DNA of 64,000 bases, from assembly GCF_000214415.1 (NCBI RefSeq), contig NC_015562.1, positions 248,001 to 312,000 of the forward strand. The letters run 5' to 3'. The notes beneath the pieces were generated by a model. The model did no database searches. It had not been told where the DNA came from and saw only the letters and a program-made list of their open reading frames with translations. This document shows, one piece after another, positions 26,888-36,083 of this stretch (position 1 is its first letter; each line of letters begins with the position of its first letter). The DNA comes from Methanotorris igneus Kol 5. GTDB lineage: Archaea; AGJL01; Methanococci; Methanococcales; Methanococcaceae. A program made the position numbers and the translations under genes.

Positions 26888-27541
26888 ATGGAAATTGGGT
26901 TAACAATAATGGCTGAAAATAAGATAGGGGTGTTGCACAAACTAACTGGCATTATTTTGGAGTTTAATGGCAATATAACTTATACGCAACAATTCATAAA
27001 GGATGACAACATTGGGCTAATATACATGGAAATTGAAGGAATAAGTGATGAAGAGGGGCTTTTAAAAAAGATAAGAGAATGTAGTTTTGTTAAAAGTGTT
27101 GAAGTTCATAAAACGCTAAAAAGAATTTATGGGAAGAGAGTTATAATTATTGGTGGAGGAGCACAAGTTGCACAAGTTGCACAGGGGGCTATAAGTGAGG
27201 CAGATAGGCATAACATAAGGGGGGAGAGGATTAGCGTAGATACCATGCCGATTGTAGGGGAGGAAAATTTGAGAGATGCTGTTCTTGCAGTTGAGAAACT
27301 TCCAAGGGCTGCAATTTTAGTGCTTGCTGGCTCATTAATGGGTGGTGAAATAACAAAAGCAGTTGAGGAGTTAAAGAAAAAAACGGGCATTCCAGTTATT
27401 AGTTTAAAGATGTTTGGGAGTGTCCCTAAAGTTGCTGATTTAGTTGTTAGTGATCCTGTTCAGGCAGGGGTGTTGGCAGTTATGGCAATAGCAGATACGG
27501 CAAAGTTTGACATTGAAAAAGTGAAGGGTAGAGTTCTATAA
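26888..27541 (+). CDS. ACT-domain protein (DUF5612-like)
   Basis: A 217-residue protein with an N-terminal ACT domain (residues 1-78, [20 protein letters not shown]) joined to a C-terminal domain starting at [20 protein letters not shown] and containing [23 protein letters not shown] domains bind amino acids and control enzymes. The second domain looks like a small Rossmann-type sensor of a kind common in methanogens, with no known catalytic role. It follows htpX on the same strand at a 47-bp gap. Confidence 0.7.
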   Translation: MEIGLTIMAENKIGVLHKLTGIILEFNGNITYTQQFIKDDNIGLIYMEIEGISDEEGLLKKIRECSFVKSVEVHKTLKRIYGKRVIIIGGGAQVAQVAQGAISEADRHNIRGERISVDTMPIVGEENLRDAVLAVEKLPRAAILVLAGSLMGGEITKAVEELKKKTGIPVISLKMFGSVPKVADLVVSDPVQAGVLAVMAIADTAKFDIEKVKGRVL

Positions 27542-27704
27542 TAAGATAAATAAGAGTATGGTGCATAATTGATACATCTAAATTTACCATAATTTCTTTG
27601 TAGTTAGATTGCCGTTCAAAATTGTTTAGTTTTTTGTGAGTATTTGTGAGGATATGTGTGTTTATGAGTTTTCGATATATTTATATAGGACTTTATAAAG
27701 ATAA

Positions 27705-27885
27705 AAACATAGATGGGTGGAGCTCGGGGTTATCTCGGAGCGAAGCGACGAGAACTTAAAAACCGTTAGGTTTTTATGTCCACGACAGGGGCAGAGACAC
27801 TCTTGTGTGGCTGATGACGCCCAAGTCCAATATGGGTATTTACTCACCAATACCCATATTGGACAGACCCCTAAAATTGGGGAAT
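27705..27885 (+). ncRNA. GC-rich candidate structured RNA
   Basis: The background here is about 30% GC, but 27715-27870 is close to half G+C, the standard sign of structured RNA in hyperthermophiles. A TTTATATAG box at 27680 would place the start near 27710. Stems include GGGGC...GCCC with an inner ACAC/GTGT stem (27788-27822), a TGATGA tract on its 3' side, a 15-bp perfect hairpin at 27826-27863 and CCCC-TAAAATT-GGGG at 27868-27882. It does not match RNase P or SRP RNA as I know them. The overlapping 79-codon frame has no protein-like features. Confidence 0.5.
27826..27863 (+). terminator. 15-bp perfect hairpin
   Basis: TCCAATATGGGTATT, an 8-base loop, and AATACCCATATTGGA. It lies in the 3' half of the candidate RNA and may be a structural arm or help end the transcript; no T-run follows directly. 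Confidence 0.4.
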
Positions 27886-28015
27886 ATTTATTAAAAATAA
27901 AGCACCATATTGAATATTTAGGTTGCAGGGAAGTTGAATATAGTCGTGTGCACTAAAAATTAGAAATATGCTATATGATAAAATCATAAAGATTTATCCC
28001 TTATTTCAATTTTTT

Positions 28016-28041
28016 GGCAAAACCTAAAAGGTTTTGCCGTA
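28016..28041. repeat. Short mobile-type hairpin inside a MITE-like element
   Basis: GGCAAAACC-TAAAA-GGTTTTGCC-GTA. It interrupts sequence that is continuous (CAAATTTTAAGGAAG) in the sister element at 52994-53224. Confidence 0.8.
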
Positions 28042-28095
28042 CATTTTAAGGAAGGATAAGAACTATTTAAAAATTCATTAATGTATAAATAAAAT

Positions 28096-28121
28096 GGCAA
28101 AATCCTATAGATTTTGCCGTA
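28096..28121. repeat. Short mobile-type hairpin
   Basis: GGCAAAATC-CTATA-GATTTTGCC-GTA, following ATAAATAAAAT. The sister element at 52994 continues ATAAATAAG without it. Confidence 0.8.
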
Positions 28122-28132
28122 TATCCTATAAC

Positions 28133-28720
28133 TTACAGTTCTCCCATTTTTTTCTTGTTTCTTGGCATACATATGATTTCTTTTGCTTCAATATTGAAGA
28201 AAGTGTTCATGTTTGCTGGTCTTATAACCATTGCCGTATCTGCTCCTCTACTTCTCCCACCAATAGCAATAATGTCCTCTTTTACAGAAACCAATCCCGC
28301 ATCAGCTGCCATAACAGCTATTTCATAACAAACCTTAACACCATGCCCAAATGTTCTCAATGTCTCTGCTATAACCTCAACAGGCCCATATCCACCCAAT
28401 TTTCTTGAGATTCCTCTTTCGACACCGCTTAGTGCATGAGTTCCCATAAACACTTTAGCTCCCATCTTTTCTAATTCTTCTCTTGTTTTATCATCCATTG
28501 ATTTTATATCGTCTCCATAAAATCCTTGGTGGTAGGTAACTACAACAACATTTAAATTTAAACCCTCTTTTTTGAGTAATTCTAAAAGTTTCTTTGCGGT
28601 CTCTCCTGTTGAAGATGCAACAACAATGCTTTTTATATCTCCTTTTTTTGCCCTCTCAACTGCAAGTTTTAATGTTTGTTCTGTATTTTGGGAACCTGCA
28701 TAATCAAAATAAACCGTCAT
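28133..28720 (-). CDS. Pyruvate kinase C-terminal-domain-like protein
   Basis: A 195-residue stand-alone protein related to the alpha/beta (C-terminal) domain of pyruvate kinase. It has no TIM barrel, so it is not a pyruvate kinase itself. Recognisable stretches are [34 protein letters not shown] and [17 protein letters not shown]. The family is common in methanogens and of unknown function; a ligand-binding role is likely. The ATG at 28720 follows GGGTGAAACG; a longer frame uses TTG at 28732. Confidence 0.75.
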   Translation of the reverse strand: MTVYFDYAGSQNTEQTLKLAVERAKKGDIKSIVVASSTGETAKKLLELLKKEGLNLNVVVVTYHQGFYGDDIKSMDDKTREELEKMGAKVFMGTHALSGVERGISRKLGGYGPVEVIAETLRTFGHGVKVCYEIAVMAADAGLVSVKEDIIAIGGRSRGADTAMVIRPANMNTFFNIEAKEIICMPRNKKKMGEL

Positions 28721-28777
28721 CGTTTCACCCAATTTTTTAAATATCTTTAGTTTTTAATATTTTTTAAATACAAAACA

Positions 28778-28920
28778 TATAGTTGTTTGCGAATTTTATT
28801 AAAATTTATTATATACTTCGAAATTCTTAAATGGTGTATTTGTCTTAAATTTTAAAATAACTCATAATCTTCTTAAATTTATTGTAGGTATTTTTCCAAT
28901 ATTTAACGCAAACAACTATA
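28778..28920. mobile_element. MITE-like inverted-repeat element
   Basis: A 143-bp unit with perfect 14-bp ends TATAGTTGTTTGCG and CGCAAACAACTATA. It fills the divergent promoter region between the pyruvate-kinase-like gene and the ClC channel gene, so it may supply or displace promoter elements. Confidence 0.88.
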
Positions 28921-28962
28921 AATAATATCGTTCAACATTATTAAATTTAACGAAGGGAAAAA

Positions 28963-30147
28963 ATGATAGTCGATATGTCTAATTTAAAAATGATCATAAA
29001 GTGGCTTTATGTATCTTCACTTATTGGTGTCGTTGGTAGTTTGAGTGCTATATTTATTTCTATAATTGTTCATTTTGCCTATTTGGAGGGGCATTTTAAT
29101 CCAATATATATACCATTTGCATTGGCATTTTCTGGTTTATTGGTTGATTTTTGTTATAATTTAAAAGGTTCTGGTGTTGATAGAGTTTTGAAGGCATTAA
29201 AAAACAACATTCCACTAAATCCTATTGTTGGTTTTTTAAAAATTATTGCTGCTGGAATTGTTATTGGTTTTGGAGGTAGTGCTGGAAAAGAGGGACCTTG
29301 TGTTCAATCAAGTGCATCATTTGCGGATGTGTTATATGAAGTTTTAAAATTAAAGTATAGGAAGGCAGTTATTATTAGTGGTATTGCTGGTGGGTTAAGT
29401 GGGGCTTTTTGTGCTCCTCTTGGTTCTGCGATATTTGCATCAGAGATCGTTAATGGCCATGACTTTAGCTATAGGAGCCTATTTCCTTCAATTTTTGCAA
29501 GTATTATTGGTTACTTTACATATTATTCAATTACTGGAAAAAAACATCTTTTCAATATTGATTTATCATATAGTTTAACACCATTCGACTTCATAATGTT
29601 CTTTATATGTGCGGTGTTCTGTTCTATGACTGCATTCTTATACATATCCACTTACGGAAAAATAAGGGATTACTTTGATAGCTTTAAATGTCCTCAATGC
29701 CTTAAATCATTTATTGGGGGGTTAGTTGTTGCATTAATTGGTTATTTTGTCCCTCAGGTTTTGGGTTTGGGTATTGATGTAATATCAAATTTATTCTTTG
29801 TAAAATATGGAGTAGTTTTGTTAATATTGATGCTCTTAGGAAAAATATTGGCAACAACATTCACAGTTGGAGTTGGAACTCCCGGGGGGTTAGTAATACC
29901 TTCCATGTTTGTTGGGGCAGTTTCAGGGGCATTATTTGGAACCTTAATTGGGGTAGAAAATATAGCACCATTCGTAATTCTTGGAATTGCAGCGTCTATG
30001 GCATCCATTGCAAATGTCCCTCTTGCCTCTGCAATTTTATGCACTGAGATATTTGGCTTTGACTTTGCAGTTCCTGCAGCAATTGGGGCATTGTTAGGAT
30101 ATCAACTAACGAGATGGAACATCATCTACAAGTACATTAGTCTTTAA
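28963..30147 (+). CDS. ClC-family chloride channel or transporter
   Basis: A 394-residue membrane protein with about ten hydrophobic helices. Signature motifs are GSGVDRVLKAL (GSGIP-like), FGGSAGKEGPCVQSSAS (GxxGxEGP), GGLSGAFCAPLGSAIFASE and VGTPGGLVIPSMFVGAVSGA (GxFxP-like). A conserved Glu is present in GKEGP, consistent with a gating or exchanger glutamate. It moves Cl- or a similar anion across the cytoplasmic membrane. It starts 43 bp after a MITE-like element. Confidence 0.9.
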   Translation: MIVDMSNLKMIIKWLYVSSLIGVVGSLSAIFISIIVHFAYLEGHFNPIYIPFALAFSGLLVDFCYNLKGSGVDRVLKALKNNIPLNPIVGFLKIIAAGIVIGFGGSAGKEGPCVQSSASFADVLYEVLKLKYRKAVIISGIAGGLSGAFCAPLGSAIFASEIVNGHDFSYRSLFPSIFASIIGYFTYYSITGKKHLFNIDLSYSLTPFDFIMFFICAVFCSMTAFLYISTYGKIRDYFDSFKCPQCLKSFIGGLVVALIGYFVPQVLGLGIDVISNLFFVKYGVVLLILMLLGKILATTFTVGVGTPGGLVIPSMFVGAVSGALFGTLIGVENIAPFVILGIAASMASIANVPLASAILCTEIFGFDFAVPAAIGALLGYQLTRWNIIYKYISL

Positions 30148-30228
30148 AAGCAGATACAACATAATATTTTTCTTAATTATTTTTTCTTAAAAAAAATTTT
30201 AGTTTTTAAATTACAAAGAGTGATAATT

Positions 30229-30843
30229 ATGAAAAAGAAACATTTGGAGATAATTTTAGACCAATTAAAACCCCACCCGAAACCCAAGGTAAATTTAGAG
30301 CAATATACAATAGAGGGGAGATTGGCAAGCGAGATTTTATTTTTTGCTAAGAGTGATATTGAGGGTAGTGCCGTTGTTGATTTAGGTTGTGGAACTGGAA
30401 GGTTGGCAATAGGGGCCAAACTTCTAAATGCAAAAAAGGTTATTGGTATCGATATTGATGAAGAGAGCATTGAAGTTGCTAAAGAAAATGCAAAAAAAGC
30501 TAATGTAGATGTTGATTTTTATTGTATGGATGTTGCTGATGTCGATGTCAATTTTATAAAAGAAATTTGTGGTGATTTGAAGATTGTTGTTGTACAAAAT
30601 CCTCCATTTGGAGCTCAAAAAAGACATGCAGATAGAATATTCTTAGATAAGGCATTGGAGATTGGGGATGTCATATATACTATTCACAATGCTGCAACAA
30701 AGGACTTCGTTGTCAAATATGTCAATGAAAAGGGGAGAACAATAACTCACATCTTCCAGGGGAGTTTTAGAATTCCACATATTTACGAATTTCATAAAAA
30801 AGAGGTTGTATATATTCCAGTGAACATTTTTAGGGTAGTATAA
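30229..30843 (+). CDS. METTL5-like RNA/DNA methyltransferase
   Basis: A 204-residue class I methyltransferase. Motif I is VVDLGCGTGRLAIGAKLL, motif II VIGIDIDEESIEVAKENA, and motif IV VVVQNPPFGAQKRHADR. NPPF marks an N6-adenine (or exocyclic amine) methylase; the archaeal and eukaryotic METTL5 group methylates small-subunit rRNA. The small size and the position of the motif fit that group. GTGATAATT precedes the ATG at 30229. Confidence 0.82.
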   Translation: MKKKHLEIILDQLKPHPKPKVNLEQYTIEGRLASEILFFAKSDIEGSAVVDLGCGTGRLAIGAKLLNAKKVIGIDIDEESIEVAKENAKKANVDVDFYCMDVADVDVNFIKEICGDLKIVVVQNPPFGAQKRHADRIFLDKALEIGDVIYTIHNAATKDFVVKYVNEKGRTITHIFQGSFRIPHIYEFHKKEVVYIPVNIFRVV

Positions 30844-31005
30844 CCGTAGTTATTCTTTATAACTTTAAAAAGATGAAATAAATTAATTAACATTCATAAA
30901 TATTTAAATATGTAATGGGAACTATGGTTAATAAATTTAAAAAAACTTATAGAAAATAACTTATAGAAAATTTAAGAAATATAGAATATTTTTTGGGGTT
31001 GCAAA

Positions 31006-31410
31006 ATGTATAGTAGGATGGAATATTTAATAAAGTTGATGGAGGTTATTGAGGAATTGAAGGAGGAAGTTGAAAGAGGAATTCCCATAATTGTTGAGGG
31101 AAAGAAGGATGTAAAATCTTTAAGAAATCTTGGTGTTGATGGTATTTTTATTACAGTTTCAAGAACGCCTATTTTTGAAATTGCGGATGAGTTGATAGCA
31201 AACAACATTAGGGAAGTTATTCTTTTGACAGATTTTGATAAAAGAGGACGGCAATTTGCAAGGGCCATAGTAGATGAGCTACAGAGTAGGGGAATAAAGG
31301 TAAATACTGAAATAAGAAAAAAGATTATAAAATATAGCCATGGAGATTTGAAGGACGTGGAGAGCTTATATATCTACATCTCAAGAAGAATTGAAGGAAT
31401 TAGGTTTTAG
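31006..31410 (+). CDS. Small Toprim-domain protein (UPF0292-like)
   Basis: A 134-residue protein with a Toprim domain: PIIVEGKKDVKSLRNLGVDG holds the conserved Glu, and VILLTDFDKRGRQFARAIV the DxD. Toprim domains bind Mg and act in nucleases, primases and topoisomerases; small archaeal members resemble the ribonuclease M5 type. The true activity is unknown. Its 3' end overlaps that of the convergent DHH gene by 11 bp. Confidence 0.8.
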   Translation: MYSRMEYLIKLMEVIEELKEEVERGIPIIVEGKKDVKSLRNLGVDGIFITVSRTPIFEIADELIANNIREVILLTDFDKRGRQFARAIVDELQSRGIKVNTEIRKKIIKYSHGDLKDVESLYIYISRRIEGIRF

Positions 31411-32704
31411 GAGTTTGTTTTAACTGCTCTCCAACAATCTCATCGACTTTCTTCAAAAACTCCTCCAAACGCACCTTTGGTAATGTAGCCCCAGCAGCAA
31501 CATCATGCCCTCCGCCTTCTCCACCAAATTCTTTTGCAACCTCCATGACCTTTCCAAGATTCAATCCCCTATCGACGAGGTCTTTATTTCCCCTTGATGA
31601 AACTTTCACTTTTTCCCCTTCCTCATGGTAACCTAAAACAGGTTTATCCTTAACAAGAATCGATGCCACTATACCAATCATTCCTTTTTTGCCTTTGAAG
31701 TACTCAATATTTTTCATTCTCTTTGGTTTTACTCTTTTTAGTTCTTCTATAAGTTCTTTCTTGTATTTTAAGTGAGTTTCTTTTGCAATCTTTATGCATT
31801 CATCATCCTCCAATGCCACACCAATACCAACGCTTGTTAACCCTTTCCTTCCACACGCATTTAGCAGCTCAGATAAATAATAAGCATCATTGACTTTATG
31901 CTTTATTACATATCTATCAACAATAAAATCCTCTGGTTTTCTATAGAAAATTAATGCATTCGTTAATTTCTGCTTTTCTTCATGGGTTAATTCTTTTTTG
32001 CTTGGATTTATCTTTAAATTTTTCAAGAATTTTAGGCATTCTTCCTTATCACTCAACTCCCTTATGTAGGGATTTGTTGAGTAGGTTATTGCCTCCCAAA
32101 TTGGCATATTATAGCAATTATATATTATATCTTTGATTATGGAGAGGTACCTATGCTCCCTTCCTTCATTTAAGATAAATTTATTGAGGCCAATAAATGG
32201 CTTATGTTGCATGTCTCCAATTGCTCCAGTTATTGCTAAAACGCTTAAATCATAAAAGCCAAACTCTCTCGCAACCATATAGCATATACCGCTTGCTGAA
32301 ACCTCTCTTGCACCATCAATACCAAATATGTGTGGATTTAGTTGCAAAATTCCATTAACTTCAACTTCTTTAACCTTTGGTTGATGGTGGTCTAATATAA
32401 TGGCATTGAAGTTATTCTCAATTAAATGCTCTATTTGTCCACTACCCATGTCACAAAAAATAAACAAAGCGTCATTATATTGCTTTTCTCTAACAAGTTC
32501 ATCTATAACCTCCTTAGATAAATGCTCAACAATTGTTAGGTGGAATTTTTTATTTATTCTAAGGAGTGTTTTTACCATTATTGCTCCAGAGGTTAGGCCA
32601 TCTGGGTCGTAGTGAGTAACAACTCTTATAAGTCCATCATAGCCCTCAATTTTTTCCTTTATCTTCTTTGCGACTTCTCCCACTTTAGCTATTTTCTCCA
32701 TCAT
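31400..32704 (-). CDS. DHH-family phosphoesterase (archaeal RecJ-like)
   Basis: A 434-residue DHH/DHHA1 protein. The metal-binding motifs are VVTHYDPDGLTSGAIMVKTL, FIFCDMGSGQIEHL and IILDHHQPKVKEVEVNG; GGEGGGHDVAAGATLP is the DHHA1 substrate-binding GGGH loop. Archaeal relatives include the GINS-associated nuclease and RecJ-like exonucleases for DNA or RNA 5' ends. Which of these it is cannot be told from sequence alone. GTGGGGATATT precedes ATGATG. Confidence 0.85.
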   Translation of the reverse strand: MMEKIAKVGEVAKKIKEKIEGYDGLIRVVTHYDPDGLTSGAIMVKTLLRINKKFHLTIVEHLSKEVIDELVREKQYNDALFIFCDMGSGQIEHLIENNFNAIILDHHQPKVKEVEVNGILQLNPHIFGIDGAREVSASGICYMVAREFGFYDLSVLAITGAIGDMQHKPFIGLNKFILNEGREHRYLSIIKDIIYNCYNMPIWEAITYSTNPYIRELSDKEECLKFLKNLKINPSKKELTHEEKQKLTNALIFYRKPEDFIVDRYVIKHKVNDAYYLSELLNACGRKGLTSVGIGVALEDDECIKIAKETHLKYKKELIEELKRVKPKRMKNIEYFKGKKGMIGIVASILVKDKPVLGYHEEGEKVKVSSRGNKDLVDRGLNLGKVMEVAKEFGGEGGGHDVAAGATLPKVRLEEFLKKVDEIVGEQLKQTPKT

Positions 32705-32830
32705 AATATCCCCACAAGATATTATAAAAAATTAAATTTCTGCATATTCCTTATCAATTTCCTTATAAATATCTTCTTAGTTTTATAATATGGTTCACAA
32801 AATATGAATATAAATTGACAAATAGAAAAC

Positions 32831-32838
32831 TTTATATA
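32831..32838 (+). promoter_or_regulatory. TATA box of the phosphate operon
   Basis: AGAAAACTTTATATAGTAG: a BRE-like AGAAAA followed by TTTATATA. Transcription would start near 32862, leaving a short leader before pstS. Confidence 0.6.
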
Positions 32839-32895
32839 GTAGTTGGGAATTTAGGTTATAGTGTAAAACATCCTTAAAAGGTGGTAGGTGGTATC

Positions 32896-34068
32896 TTGAA
32901 AAAACTCCTAAGTATATTGGTAGGTGCATTATTGGTTGTGTCCATAGTTAGCCTTTGTGGGTGTGTAAATAACCAACAAACAACTACTGAAAAATCTACA
33001 AATAACCAACAGACAACTACTGAAAAACCTACAAATAACCAACAAACTACCAAAACAATAATCATAAGAACTACCGGAGCCACATTTCCTAAAGCTCAGA
33101 TAGAGAAATGGATAAGGGACTATCAAAAAGTAAATCCAAATGTAAAAATTGAATATGAAGGAGGAGGTTCAGGACACGGACAAGATGCTTTCTTAAAAGG
33201 ATTAACGGATATTGGAAGAACAGATCCACCAGTTAAAAAAGAAATGTGGGAAAAGTTTTTATCTACAGGAGATCAGCCATTACAATTTCCAGAAATTGTA
33301 GGAGCAGTTGTTGTAACTTATAATGTGCCAGAAATTGGAAATGCTCAATTGAAGTTAACCCCAAAAGTAATAGCAGATATATATCAAGGAAAAATAGAAT
33401 ACTGGGATGATGAAGCAATTAAAAAATTAAATCCAGGATTGGCAGATAAATTACCTCATGAAAAAATCATTGTTATATATAGAAGTGATGCAAGTGGTAC
33501 AACAGCAATATTTTCAACATTCTTAAATATTGCAGGCGGTTTGCCAGATAACTTAGTAGGTAAGTCAGTTCAGTGGCCTGTTGAGAAGTTAGGTAGAGGA
33601 ATTGGTGCTAAAGGTAACCCAGGAGTTATTAATGCATTAAAAAGTACAAAATACTCTATTGCATATACTGAATTGTCATATACCATAGAAAATAATCTAC
33701 CAAATGCTGCAATAATGAATAAAAAAGGTAAATTCGTTGCTCCAACTGATGAATCAATTAAAGCTGCAGTTTCAGGAGTTAAAGCCAACATACCTGATCC
33801 AACTGAAGGTTATAAGGAAGATTTAAAACAAATGCTAAACTCACCAAATGAAAATGCCTATCCAATTGTTGCATTTACCCACTTATTGGTATGGGAAAAC
33901 AAAAATGGCAAACATTACTCGCCTGAAAAAGCTAAGGCTATAAAAGAATTCTTAAAATGGGTATTAACAGAAGGACAAAAACCTGAACACATAGCACCAG
34001 GATATGTAGGATTACCAAGTGATGTGGCAAAAATTGGACTTGATGCAATTAATAAAATAAAAGAATGA
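32896..34068 (+). CDS. pstS: Phosphate-binding lipoprotein of the Pst transporter
   Basis: A 390-residue secreted protein. The signal peptide (KKLLSILVGALLVVSIVS) ends in a lipobox-like LCGC, so it is probably lipid-anchored outside the cell. Residues about 26-52 are three near-copies of NNQQTTTEK(S/P)T, a Thr/Gln-rich tether. The binding domain follows: TGATFPKAQIEKWIRDYQK, GGGSGHGQDAFLKGLTDIGR and RSDASGTTAIFSTFL, all phosphate-contact regions. I use the TTG at 32896 after GGTGGTATC, since it gives a normal signal peptide; a GTG at 32881 is the alternative. Confidence 0.92.
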   Translation: MKKLLSILVGALLVVSIVSLCGCVNNQQTTTEKSTNNQQTTTEKPTNNQQTTKTIIIRTTGATFPKAQIEKWIRDYQKVNPNVKIEYEGGGSGHGQDAFLKGLTDIGRTDPPVKKEMWEKFLSTGDQPLQFPEIVGAVVVTYNVPEIGNAQLKLTPKVIADIYQGKIEYWDDEAIKKLNPGLADKLPHEKIIVIYRSDASGTTAIFSTFLNIAGGLPDNLVGKSVQWPVEKLGRGIGAKGNPGVINALKSTKYSIAYTELSYTIENNLPNAAIMNKKGKFVAPTDESIKAAVSGVKANIPDPTEGYKEDLKQMLNSPNENAYPIVAFTHLLVWENKNGKHYSPEKAKAIKEFLKWVLTEGQKPEHIAPGYVGLPSDVAKIGLDAINKIKE

Positions 34069-34220
34069 TAAATTCTCTTTTCTATTTTTATTTTTAAATT
34101 TATTGCTTTTTGTTAATTGGTTTTATAAAAAAATTTTTATATAGATTTAATTTCAAAATATATCATATTGTATATAAAAACAATATAAAATGCAATTTTT
34201 ATTTAATTTGAAACGTTTTT

Positions 34221-34244
34221 GGTAAATCCAAGGGATTTTGTCGT
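34221..34244. repeat. Degenerate hairpin element before pstC
   Basis: GGTAAATCC-AAG-GGATTTTGTCGTT resembles the GGCAAAATC-loop-GATTTTGCCGTA family with two changes. It lies in the leader between pstS and pstC, 20 bp before the pstC start. Confidence 0.5.
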
Positions 34245-34264
34245 TAAAAAGAATAGGTGAGAAT

Positions 34265-35218
34265 ATGGGTCTTAAAAAAATTATGAAAATAATAAAAGAG
34301 AGAAATATAGATTTTTTCAAAATTATTACTGCTCCAGCAATAATTGCTGTTTTTTTAATAATCGTGTTAATGTTGGGTGTGTATTTGACTTATGCCTGGC
34401 CAGCAATTGCAAAATATGGAATAAACTTATTTATCGATAATATATGGCAGGCTTCCGAAGATCCATCTAAGGAAGTTTATGGATTAGCGGCCCCTATATG
34501 GGGAAGTATATATTCAGCCATAATTGCCCTATTGGTGGCATTGCCTTTAGCAATATGTTATGCTATATTTGTTAATGATTATGCTCCTAAAAAAATAAAA
34601 TATCCATTAATTATAATTTCTGATATTATGGCAGGTCTCCCAACTATTATATATGGTATTTGGGGAGCGGTTGTATTAGTTCCTATTTTAAGAGATTATA
34701 TTATGAAATTTTTATATGAAAACTTCTCATTTATTCCTTTATTTAACTACCCTCCTCTTATGGGATATAGCTACTTAGCAGCAGGAGTACTTTTGGGAAT
34801 AATGGTTACTCCATTTGCAGCGGCCATAATAAGAGAAGCTTATGCCATGATTCCATCAATATATAAAGAAGGTCTTATAGCACTGGGAGCTACAAAATAT
34901 GAAGCTACTAAAGTATTAATTAAATTCATAAAACCTGCAATAATTTCAAGTATGGTATTGGCATTTGGTAGGGCATTGGGTGAAACTGTGGCTGTATCTC
35001 TTGTAATAGGCAATTCTTTTAACTTAACTTATAAGTTATTTGCACCGGGTTATACAATATCTTCACTTATTTGTAATCAATATGGAAATGCTGCATTGTA
35101 TAAGTATATGACTTCAGTACTTTATGCTGCGGGTTTAGTATTATTTGTTATAGGTTTAGTTGTTAATGTAATTGGTATCTATTATTTGAAGAGGTGGAGA
35201 GAAAATGTCAGCGAATAA
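34265..35218 (+). CDS. pstC: Phosphate ABC transporter permease PstC
   Basis: A 317-residue permease with about six helices. The binding-protein-dependent transport signature, the EAA loop, is visible as PSIYKEGLIALGATKYEATK and GRALGETVAVSLVIGN. It pairs with PstA to form the phosphate channel. AGGTGAGAAT precedes the ATG at 34265; a TTG start at 34238 would run through the hairpin. A second TATA-like box (TTTTTATATAGATT, about 34134) could allow separate expression from pstS. Confidence 0.92.
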   Translation: MGLKKIMKIIKERNIDFFKIITAPAIIAVFLIIVLMLGVYLTYAWPAIAKYGINLFIDNIWQASEDPSKEVYGLAAPIWGSIYSAIIALLVALPLAICYAIFVNDYAPKKIKYPLIIISDIMAGLPTIIYGIWGAVVLVPILRDYIMKFLYENFSFIPLFNYPPLMGYSYLAAGVLLGIMVTPFAAAIIREAYAMIPSIYKEGLIALGATKYEATKVLIKFIKPAIISSMVLAFGRALGETVAVSLVIGNSFNLTYKLFAPGYTISSLICNQYGNAALYKYMTSVLYAAGLVLFVIGLVVNVIGIYYLKRWRENVSE

Positions 35219-36059
35219 TATTAATCTCCATAGAATCATTAGGACAATTAAAAATAATATATTCTTGCTAATTGTAACAATTGGTACATTTGTAGCAATA
35301 CTTCCCTTATTCCATATAATATATACCATATTTTTAAAAGGAATGCCAATTGTTATGGAAAGAAATATAAATTTTATAACAGGAACATTGAGTGAAGGGG
35401 GCATAGGCCCAGCAATAGTAGGGACATTGATGCTAACTGCAATGGCAATGATTATTGGAATACCATTGGCATTCTTAGCCGGGTCTTATGTTTATGAATT
35501 TCCAAACAGTTTAATAGGCAGGGTTACAAAAGTTTTACTACAAATAATGTTAGAATTCCCGACAATTCTTGTAGGTACTTTTGTAACGGCATTAGTGGTT
35601 GTTCCCATGGGTCATTATTCTGGACTAGCTGGAGCTATAGCATTGGCAATAATCCTTACACCTTATGTAGCAGTATATACTGAAGAAGCTATGGCAGAAG
35701 TTCCAAGAATATATAAGGAAGGTGCCTATGCCTTAGGTAGTACAAGAATCCAAGTGATATTCAAAGTAATTACAAAAATAGCCAAAAAAGGTATTCTTAC
35801 AGGCATGTTAATAGGTATGGCTAAAGTGGCAGGAGAGACAGCACCCCTATTATTTACAGCAGGAGGGTTATATGAAACCTATCCAACCAATCCATTAGAA
35901 CCTGTTGGTGCTGTGCCTTTATTAATTTACGATTTAATACAAAGTCCATCTCCTGAAGATCACAAAATAGCTTGGGGAGCAGCATTGGTAATGTTGTTTA
36001 TATTTTTAGCAATATTTACCCCAATAAGATATGCTCTAAAAGATGATATAAAAATTTAA
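35205..36059 (+). CDS. pstA: Phosphate ABC transporter permease PstA
   Basis: A 284-residue permease with six predicted helices. The EAA loop is RIYKEGAYALGSTRIQVI, followed by GMAKVAGETAPLLFTAGG, which is typical of PstA. It overlaps the end of pstC by 14 bases, so translation is coupled. AGGTGGAGAG lies upstream of the ATG. Confidence 0.93.
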   Translation: MSANNINLHRIIRTIKNNIFLLIVTIGTFVAILPLFHIIYTIFLKGMPIVMERNINFITGTLSEGGIGPAIVGTLMLTAMAMIIGIPLAFLAGSYVYEFPNSLIGRVTKVLLQIMLEFPTILVGTFVTALVVVPMGHYSGLAGAIALAIILTPYVAVYTEEAMAEVPRIYKEGAYALGSTRIQVIFKVITKIAKKGILTGMLIGMAKVAGETAPLLFTAGGLYETYPTNPLEPVGAVPLLIYDLIQSPSPEDHKIAWGAALVMLFIFLAIFTPIRYALKDDIKI

Positions 36060-36083
36060 AAATTATAAATAAAGAGGGAAATT

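Larger units (their letters stand above)
27939..28132. mobile_element. Truncated MITE-like element carrying two hairpins
   Basis: The left end is TATAGTCGTGTGCA. The interior (AAGATTTATCCCTTATTTCA..., then AAATTCATTAATGTATAAAT) matches the interior of the full element at 52994-53224. The right end is missing; the unit abuts the 3' end of the pyruvate-kinase-like gene. Hairpins at 28016 and 28096 lie inside it, at sites unoccupied in the other copy. Confidence 0.7.

Noticed and set aside
27717-27956. Open frame of 79 codons in the GC-rich island
   Set aside because: Its composition comes from hairpins and structured DNA, it runs into a MITE-like end, and it has no protein-like pattern; an RNA gene fits better.
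32950-33055. Repeats inside pstS as a CRISPR or mobile repeat
   Set aside because: They are in-frame NNQQTTTEK-type codon repeats forming a protein linker.
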